DNA from: Glaciecola sp. HTCC2999
GTDB taxonomy: Bacteria > Pseudomonadota > Gammaproteobacteria > Enterobacterales > Alteromonadaceae
NCBI GenBank assembly: GCA_949498985.1
Contig: CATECQ010000050.1
Location: 39,316 to 103,315, forward strand
Reading direction: 5' to 3'
Length of the DNA: 64,000 nucleotides
The translations under genes were made by a program, and so were the position numbers. This document shows positions 58,214 to 64,000 of the stretch, one piece after another (positions within the stretch are counted from its first letter, which is position 1; the number at the start of each line of letters is the position of its first letter). Under the pieces are notes generated by a model that saw only the letters and a list, made by a program, of their open reading frames with translations, ran no database searches and was not told where the DNA came from.

Positions 58214-58918
58214 TTAGTCTAAAAAGGCGTAAGCATCACCAAACAATGCATCTTTGCTTAACCCGATAGAAAAATAATCATCGCGTGCAACTTTAGCCAT
58301 TGGAAATGGGCCTGCTATATACACTTGTTGTTGAGCTAACGTATCACTAAAATCAGATAAAACAGCTCGATGAACCAACCCCGTTTTACCTTTCCAATGC
58401 ATATCTGTATTTTCTAAGACAGGATGAAATGTAATATTTGCGTTTTGTTCAGCTAATGCAGTTAACTCGCTGAATTCATAAATCTGTTCTAGATTTTTAG
58501 CACCCCAATATACAGAAATTGGCTGTCTAATGTTTTGATGAATACACTCGACTAGGATTGATTTTACATATGAATAGCCAGTACCCCCAGCGATAAGGAC
58601 AATCCCACGTTCAGAAACTGGTTGCAGATAGGCTTCACCATGCGCAATTTGAGCTTTGATAACCTGTTTTTCGCGCATACGGGTTAGCACATCCCATGCA
58701 TAGCTGTTTTCTGGTATTGCGCCAATATGCAATTCAATGTGGTTCCCGTCTGTTGGAGCACTAGCGATTGAAAACGGCCGTAAATCACCTTCTCCCATTT
58801 CAATTAAGCAATATTGACCTGCTTGATAATCAAGTGAATCTTTGCTGGTGAGAACAATTTTATATACGTCTTTCGCGACGCTGGTAATAGTGTCAACGTG
58901 AAGTTGATGTGTTTGCAT
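58214..58918 (-). CDS. fre: NAD(P)H-flavin reductase
   Basis: The 234-residue ferredoxin-reductase-like protein (E. coli Fre 233) has the flavin-binding RPFSIASAPT and the pyridine-nucleotide motif LIAGGTGYSYVKSIL. It reduces free flavins with NAD(P)H. It lies five bases after ubiD on the same strand, the ubiD-fre pair seen in enterics and Shewanella. Confidence 0.95.
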   Translation of the reverse strand: MQTHQLHVDTITSVAKDVYKIVLTSKDSLDYQAGQYCLIEMGEGDLRPFSIASAPTDGNHIELHIGAIPENSYAWDVLTRMREKQVIKAQIAHGEAYLQPVSERGIVLIAGGTGYSYVKSILVECIHQNIRQPISVYWGAKNLEQIYEFSELTALAEQNANITFHPVLENTDMHWKGKTGLVHRAVLSDFSDTLAQQQVYIAGPFPMAKVARDDYFSIGLSKDALFGDAYAFLD

Positions 58919-58923
58919 GTTAA

Positions 58924-60438
58924 TTAATTCTTTTTAGTTGATGAAGATGTTGGACGCTGAGTAGGGATAAATTTATCGATACCTAACGAATCCCAAAGGT
59001 TATCGATTTTGGCACTCACATCAGGATCCATGACAATAGGTTCGCCCCATTCACGATCGGTTTCACCTGGCATCTTATTGGTAGCATCCATACCCATTTT
59101 AGAGCCTAAGCCTGACACAGGTGAAGCAAAATCTAAATAGTCTATTGGCGTATGTTCGATTAATGTCGTATCACGAGTAGGATCCATCCGTGTGGTAATA
59201 GCCCAAATTACATCTTCCCAGTTACGGGCATCAATATCATCATCACATACAATCACAAATTTAGTGTACATAAATTGGCGTAGAAACGACCATACGCCTA
59301 ACATTACCCGTTTTGCATGACCTGGGTATTGTTTTTTCATAGTCACAATGGCCATTCGATAAGAACAGCCCTCTGGTGGTAAATAAAAATCAGTAATCTC
59401 AGGAAACTGTTTTTGCAAAATAGGGACAAATACTTCATTTAATGCAACACCCAGTATTGCTGGTTCGTCAGGTGGACGACCGGTATAGGTAGAATGATAA
59501 ATAGGGTTGGTTCGGTGAGTGATATGTGTCACAGTGAAAACAGGAAAATTATCTACTTCGTTATAATAGCCAGTATGATCCCCATATGGTCCTTCGGGAG
59601 CAGTTTCGCCGGGCATAATATATCCTTCAAGGACTATTTCAGCATTAGCAGGTACTTGTAAATCATTACTAATAGAAGGTGTCACTTCTGTCTTACTTCC
59701 TCTGAGTAAGCCGGCAAACGCATACTCGGATAAAGTATCGGGTACGGGGGTTACTGCACCAAGTATAGTAGCAGGATCTGCACCTAGAGCGACCGAAACA
59801 GGGTAAGGTTTATCTGGAAACTGTTGGCACCACTCTCTAAAATCAAGTGCTCCACCACGATGAGATAACCAGCGCATGATAACTTTATTTTTGGCAATGA
59901 CTTGTTGACGGTAAATACCTAGATTTTGGCGTTTTTTATGTGGGCCACGGGTAACGGTTAATCCCCAGGTAATTAATGGTGCAGCATCACCAGGCCAACA
60001 ACGTTGTACAGGGATTTTATTAAGATCAACGTCATCACCGCTAATAACATGTTCCTGACAAAGAGCCCTTTTAACTACTTTAGCTGGCATGTTAAGTACT
60101 TGTTTAAAAACGGGTAACTTACTCCAAAGATCTTTTAATCCTTTGGGGGGATCCGGTTCCTTTAAGTAAGCTAATAGTTTACCGACATCACGTAAGGCTG
60201 CTACAGATTCTTGGCCCATACCCATAGCAACTCGCTCTGGTGTTCCAAATAGGTTAGCCAATACTGGCATATCATGACCGATAGCATTTTCAAATAACAA
60301 GGCGGGACCGCCAGCACGCAGTGTACGATCTGCGATTTCCGTCATTTCTAAATCCGTTGATATTGGTTGTGATATACGGAGTAATTTACCTTGTGTTTCT
60401 AATTGAGCAATAAAGTCACGCAGGTCTTTGTATTGCAT
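58924..60438 (-). CDS. ubiD: 3-Octaprenyl-4-hydroxybenzoate carboxy-lyase
   Basis: The start is set at 60438 ([22 protein letters not shown]), which matches the family and gives 504 residues (E. coli 497); a longer open frame to 60468 has no support. Landmarks are the prenyl-FMN and metal region [39 protein letters not shown] and [11 protein letters not shown]. It decarboxylates the quinone precursor in ubiquinone synthesis, using prenylated FMN made by UbiX. It is followed by fre. Confidence 0.96.
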   Translation of the reverse strand: MQYKDLRDFIAQLETQGKLLRISQPISTDLEMTEIADRTLRAGGPALLFENAIGHDMPVLANLFGTPERVAMGMGQESVAALRDVGKLLAYLKEPDPPKGLKDLWSKLPVFKQVLNMPAKVVKRALCQEHVISGDDVDLNKIPVQRCWPGDAAPLITWGLTVTRGPHKKRQNLGIYRQQVIAKNKVIMRWLSHRGGALDFREWCQQFPDKPYPVSVALGADPATILGAVTPVPDTLSEYAFAGLLRGSKTEVTPSISNDLQVPANAEIVLEGYIMPGETAPEGPYGDHTGYYNEVDNFPVFTVTHITHRTNPIYHSTYTGRPPDEPAILGVALNEVFVPILQKQFPEITDFYLPPEGCSYRMAIVTMKKQYPGHAKRVMLGVWSFLRQFMYTKFVIVCDDDIDARNWEDVIWAITTRMDPTRDTTLIEHTPIDYLDFASPVSGLGSKMGMDATNKMPGETDREWGEPIVMDPDVSAKIDNLWDSLGIDKFIPTQRPTSSSTKKN

Positions 60439-60580
60439 AATAATTTGCCATTGTAAAAAGTTATGCAAATTATACCAAAGCTAGCCCATGTTTGATCATT
60501 ATTATTTTCGATGTAATTAGCGCATTCTAGTTAAAGCCTATATACTAGTGTCATGTTTTCTATAAAAATTAATAAACTCT

Positions 60581-62962
60581 ATGAGTGATGACCCGCATTA
60601 TAAACGGGAACAAGCGAAGTATGAAAATCCCGTCGCTAGTCGTGAGCACTTACTAACCTTATTCAAAAGCCAACAAAAACCGCTCTCCTTCATGGAAGTT
60701 TGCGAACTCACCGATGCGCATTCAGATGAACAAAAGATTGGAATTCAACGCCGTTTACGTGCCATGGAACGTGAAGGTCAACTGACTTTTACTCAGCAGA
60801 AAAAATATGACCTCCAAGCTCAAGATGAGGTAATTCAAGGTCGAGTGATCGGACATCGAGATGGATTCGGTTTCTTGCATATTGGTCGTGACCATAAAGA
60901 TCTTTACCTTTCAGCTGCCCAAATGAAGCAAGCCGTACATGGTGATATTGTTCAAGCAGTCACTAAAGGTGTTGACCGTAAAGGCCGAGAAGAAGCACGT
61001 ATTACTAAAGTTATTACGCCTCGAGCGGAAGCCATCGTCGGACGGTTTTTTGTCGAACATGGTGTCGCTGTTGTTATCCCTGATGATAGCCGAATTAATC
61101 ATGAAATTTATATTGGTCCACAAGATACTAAAGGCGCACGCCAAGGTCATGTGGTAGTGGTTGAATTTATTAAACGTCCATCTCGGCAGTCGAGTGCAAC
61201 TGGTAAAATAGTCGAAGTACTGGGTGAACATATGGCACCCGGTATGGAAATCGAAATGGCATTGCGAACATTTGATATCCCGCACGAATGGCCAAAAGCA
61301 GTGACTAAACAAGTTGCTCATATTGGCGAAGAAGTCCCTGAAGAAGCAAAAACTCAACGCAAGGATTTACGTGAATTACCATTAATTACTATTGATGGTG
61401 AGGATGCCCGTGATTTTGATGATGCTGTGTATTGCCGGCCAATTATTAATGACAATGAAAAAGTCGGTTATACCCTATACGTCGCCATTGCTGATGTTTC
61501 TTACTACGTACGTCCCGGGACTGCACTCGATGTTGAAGCAATCGAGCGGGGAAATTCAGTTTATTTTCCGGATCAAGTCGTTCCCATGTTACCTGAAGTT
61601 TTATCTAATGGACTATGCTCATTAAATCCTGAAGTCGATCGTTTATGTATGGTTTGTGAAATGACGATCAATAATGTTGGTGAATGCACAGACTTTGAAT
61701 TTTATGAAGCCGTAATGCGTTCACAAGCTCGTTTAACTTATACCAAAGTAGCGAAGATTTTGGACAATGATCCCGAATTAACCCAACGCTATCAAACTCA
61801 TGTCGCAGATCTCATTAATCTCCATCAATTATTTCATGCGCTTAAACATGCTCGCGATGGACGGGGTGCTATTGAATTTGAAACCAAAGAAAATAAGTTT
61901 GTTTTTAATGCTCAGCGTAAAATAGAAAATGTGGTGCCGGTGGAACGTAATGATGCCCATAAATTGATTGAAGAATGCATGATCATGGCGAATGTGTGTG
62001 CGGCTAAATGTATTTTGACTCAAGATGCTCAAGGGCTGTTTCGGGTCCATGATAAGCCGGATGAAGATCGCTTGCTGACATTTACCTCATATTTAGCTGA
62101 GGTAGGTATATCCCATCAGCTTAAAGGCGATACTTCAACACATGCGTTTACTCAAGTCGTCAATAAAATCCGTCATCGTCCTGACAGTGAGCTGTTGCAG
62201 ACGATGTTATTACGAAGTATGAAGCAAGCGGTTTATGATCCGGTGAATATTGGTCATTTTGGCTTGGCTTTGGAGGCTTATGCTCATTTTACCTCGCCAA
62301 TTCGACGCTATCCCGATTTAGTTGTCCATCGAGCTCTAAAAGCGATTATTGATGGCCAAGCGCAACGTAAGTCTAAAACAGGTGGAAAAGCGTATTCGGT
62401 TGAAGAAGTAGAGCAGTTAGGTGAACAGTGTTCCATGACTGAACGTAGAGCTGATGACGCCACTCGTGATGTAGCTGATTGGCTAAAATGTGAGTTTATG
62501 CAAGATCATGTTGGGGATAGTTTTCCAGCTATCGTCGCATCAGTAACTAACTTTGGATTATTTGTACGCATAGGTGAATTTGGCATTGATGGATTGGTGC
62601 ATGTTACTTCTCTTGGTAATGACTATTATGTATTTGATGATGTGAAACAAATGCTCATCGGTGAAAATAGTGGTCGAGTATTTAGATTAGGTGACAGTCT
62701 CGAGGTGAAAGTCGCAGCCGTTAACTTAGACGAGCGGAAAATAGATTTAGTCCTTGATGGTGTGGATTATGAAAGCCGAGCTAAAAAGAAAAAAGCGAAT
62801 AGAGGGTCTACCGATACTGATAAAGCAAAGAGTGGGAGTGCTAAAAAAGGCAAACGCACATTATCAATTCGTACAAATGGATCCGGCCAAGGTAAAAAGA
62901 AACCGATGGCGAGTCGTGATAAGAAAAAAAGTAAGTCATCAAGATATTCTAAGAAAAAATAA
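60581..62962 (+). CDS. rnr: Ribonuclease R
   Basis: The 793-residue 3'-5' exonuclease (E. coli 813) has an N-terminal winged-helix region, cold-shock OB domains ([14 protein letters not shown]), the RNB catalytic domain with [18 protein letters not shown] and an S1 domain ([31 protein letters not shown]), then a long Lys/Ser-rich tail (about 730-793). It degrades structured RNA and defective rRNA. rlmB follows after 14 bases, the conserved rnr-rlmB pair. Confidence 0.97.
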   Translation: MSDDPHYKREQAKYENPVASREHLLTLFKSQQKPLSFMEVCELTDAHSDEQKIGIQRRLRAMEREGQLTFTQQKKYDLQAQDEVIQGRVIGHRDGFGFLHIGRDHKDLYLSAAQMKQAVHGDIVQAVTKGVDRKGREEARITKVITPRAEAIVGRFFVEHGVAVVIPDDSRINHEIYIGPQDTKGARQGHVVVVEFIKRPSRQSSATGKIVEVLGEHMAPGMEIEMALRTFDIPHEWPKAVTKQVAHIGEEVPEEAKTQRKDLRELPLITIDGEDARDFDDAVYCRPIINDNEKVGYTLYVAIADVSYYVRPGTALDVEAIERGNSVYFPDQVVPMLPEVLSNGLCSLNPEVDRLCMVCEMTINNVGECTDFEFYEAVMRSQARLTYTKVAKILDNDPELTQRYQTHVADLINLHQLFHALKHARDGRGAIEFETKENKFVFNAQRKIENVVPVERNDAHKLIEECMIMANVCAAKCILTQDAQGLFRVHDKPDEDRLLTFTSYLAEVGISHQLKGDTSTHAFTQVVNKIRHRPDSELLQTMLLRSMKQAVYDPVNIGHFGLALEAYAHFTSPIRRYPDLVVHRALKAIIDGQAQRKSKTGGKAYSVEEVEQLGEQCSMTERRADDATRDVADWLKCEFMQDHVGDSFPAIVASVTNFGLFVRIGEFGIDGLVHVTSLGNDYYVFDDVKQMLIGENSGRVFRLGDSLEVKVAAVNLDERKIDLVLDGVDYESRAKKKKANRGSTDTDKAKSGSAKKGKRTLSIRTNGSGQGKKKPMASRDKKKSKSSRYSKKK

Positions 62963-62976
62963 GTATTGAGAACAAT

Positions 62977-63720
62977 ATGGCACAACAACAAGATTGGTTA
63001 TATGGCATTCACGCTTTGACTGCAGTAATAGAGCGAGAACCGCAACGTATATTAGAATTATATATTGCCAAAGGCAGGGATGATGAACGTCTGCATAAGT
63101 TGATTAACTTAGCGCGTAAAGAAGGTATTAGTATCCAGTTTTGTAACAAAAAGGTACTCGATGATAAGTCCAAGGGAGAATCACACCAAGGAGTCGTTGC
63201 CAGGGCACATCCCGCAAAAGCCCTAACCGAGACAGACTTAGATACTATTATTAAGCAATCAACTAAACCATTCTTACTCGTATTAGATGGTGTTACCGAT
63301 CCACATAACTTAGGCGCTGTATTACGAAGTGCTGATGCTGCCGGTGTTGATGCGGTAATCGTGCCAAAAGATAAATCCGCCTCCCTCAATGCCACCGTAC
63401 GGAAAGTTGCATGTGGGGCGGCCGATGTTATTCCACTTATTCAAGTTACCAATTTGGCAAGAACATTGACAGAATTACAAGAGCAACAAATTTGGCTAGT
63501 TGGCACGGCAGGTGAAGCTAAGCAAAGTGTGTTTGACTGTCAAATGTCGGGTCCGATCGCATTAGTAATGGGGGCAGAAGGTAAAGGAATGCGTCGTTTA
63601 ACACGTGAACGATGTGATGAATTAATTAAACTACCTATGTTAGGTACCGTATCAAGTTTGAATGTATCTGTTGCAACGGGTATATGTCTTTATGAAATTG
63701 TGCGCCAGCGCAATACATAA
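62977..63720 (+). CDS. rlmB: 23S rRNA (guanosine(2251)-2'-O)-methyltransferase
   Basis: The 247-residue SPOUT enzyme (E. coli 243) shows [20 protein letters not shown], the SpoU motifs [53 protein letters not shown] and [21 protein letters not shown]. It methylates G2251 of 23S rRNA. In enterics rnr-rlmB is followed by other genes and then rpsF-priB-rpsR-rplI. Here the next gene is rplN, which is unusual. Confidence 0.97.
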   Translation: MAQQQDWLYGIHALTAVIEREPQRILELYIAKGRDDERLHKLINLARKEGISIQFCNKKVLDDKSKGESHQGVVARAHPAKALTETDLDTIIKQSTKPFLLVLDGVTDPHNLGAVLRSADAAGVDAVIVPKDKSASLNATVRKVACGAADVIPLIQVTNLARTLTELQEQQIWLVGTAGEAKQSVFDCQMSGPIALVMGAEGKGMRRLTRERCDELIKLPMLGTVSSLNVSVATGICLYEIVRQRNT

Positions 63721-63801
63721 TTAATAATTCGAAAACGAATCACGCAGTTCCTGCTTTCATTCTTTTTCTAAATAACACTATCTTCCTTAGGTTTATTTTG
63801 G

Positions 63802-63807
63802 TATATT
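63802..63807 (+). promoter_or_regulatory. Candidate spc operon promoter (-10)
   Basis: TATATT followed by AGCGCACCC resembles the -10 and start region of E. coli Pspc, where TATAAT is followed by GCCGCGCCC. It lies 105 bases before rplN. A weak -35 (TATCTT, 63779-63784) is spaced 17 bases upstream, with an AT-rich stretch before it that could act as an UP element. In E. coli the spc promoter also lies just before rplN. Confidence 0.5.
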
Positions 63808-63833
63808 AGCGCACCCTTTTTATGGGGTAATAG

Positions 63834-63865
63834 GCTATTTATTCGGCAAAAGCCAAGTAAATAGC
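63834..63865 (+). other. Hairpin in the rplN leader
   Basis: GCTATTTA (63834-63841) pairs with TAAATAGC (63858-63865); inside it GGC-AAAA-GCC (63845-63854) forms a second stem. Together they make an imperfect hairpin of 11 pairs in the predicted spc leader, with no T-run. In E. coli the S8 control site of this operon lies further inside, near rplE, so the role of this leader hairpin is open. Confidence 0.5.
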
Positions 63866-63911
63866 GGTTATATGGCTCATTTGAGTCTTAATTCAACAGC
63901 GGAGCACTAAC

Positions 63912-64000
63912 ATGATCCAAATGCAAACTAACCTGGATGTGGCAGATAATTCTGGCGCTCGCAGGGTTCAGTGTATTAAGGTTCTTGGTGGCTCGCATCG
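63912..64000 (+). CDS. rplN: 50S ribosomal protein L14, N-terminal part (window edge)
   Basis: The window ends in codon 30. The peptide starts [29 protein letters not shown], which is unmistakable L14. GGAGCAC upstream serves as ribosome binding site. rplN is the first gene of the spc operon in E. coli and is normally preceded by rpsQ, the last gene of the S10 operon. Here the gene before it is rlmB, 191 bases away. Confidence 0.96.

Noticed and set aside
63727..63740. ATTCG-AAAA-CGAAT hairpin after rlmB as terminator
   Set aside because: The stem is only five pairs and no T-run follows.
1..64000. Mobile elements, prophage, CRISPR arrays or a defence island
   Set aside because: No transposase, integrase, phage structural gene, Cas gene or regularly spaced direct repeats were seen; gene order is mostly core chromosome.

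Overview
The window is a dense chromosomal segment of a gammaproteobacterium, most like the order Alteromonadales (Shewanella, Colwellia, Alteromonas and relatives). This rests on gene content and order (ast genes beside a DUF1338 gene, pilMNOPQ-aroK-aroB-dam, ubiD-fre, gpmM-envC facing yibN-grxC-secB-gpsA), on the type of ArgF and PyrB, and on a moderately AT-rich composition. I see no prophage, insertion sequence, CRISPR array or plasmid gene. This is core genome with local rearrangements.

Layout. 1-9406: the start of pyrB, a TetR repressor with a palindromic operator candidate, a divergent MFP/RND efflux pair, a DUF2982 membrane protein, a receiver-Hpt protein resembling the tail of BarA, and parC. 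9389-17435 (all minus): a broken alpha/beta hydrolase gene, a DUF1338 enzyme, astD-astA-astC (arginine succinyltransferase pathway), pabA, trpS and rpe. 17856-19195 (plus): a TorF-type porin, an unknown small gene and a DUF2970 gene, lying between rpe and dam. 19199-26309 (minus): dam, aroB, aroK and pilQPONM, divergent from mrcA (PBP1A), followed by maeA. 30924-37934 (minus): a complete argCBFGHA operon with two ArgR boxes over its promoter and a terminator-like hairpin in a roughly 200-nt leader. 38072-45370: a GrpB-family gene, a PldB-like lysophospholipase, trmL, gpsA-secB-grxC-yibN, and gpmM-envC. 45416-50283: a MerC-family gene under a perfect Zur-box-like palindrome, a glycerophosphodiesterase, a DMT permease, psd, rsgA, orn and tRNA-Gly(GCC). 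50437-58100: a TonB-dependent receptor, a TPR-sulfotransferase, a DUF4442 protein, ilvIH and a cold-shock gene with a structured leader. 58214-64000: fre and ubiD (minus), rnr and rlmB (plus), then rplN, the first gene of the spc ribosomal-protein operon, with its own promoter and leader.

How the genes work together. The window holds the ArgA-C-B-F-G-H enzymes of arginine synthesis and AstA, AstC and AstD of arginine breakdown. AstC may double as ArgD; argE and astB are not here. Envelope functions are well represented: efflux, type IV pilus assembly, peptidoglycan synthesis and splitting, phospholipid synthesis and outer-membrane uptake.

Most notable for a second look: the spc operon placed directly after rlmB; the attenuator-like hairpin in the arg leader; the Zur-type palindrome upstream of the MerC-family gene; the free-standing BarA-like receiver-Hpt module; the hydrolase with both a frameshift and a Ser-to-Asp change at its nucleophile; a short PilQ without an AMIN region; and loss of damX and gph from their usual cluster. 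I found no convincing wholly new multi-gene system; the novelty is mainly in regulation and rearrangement.
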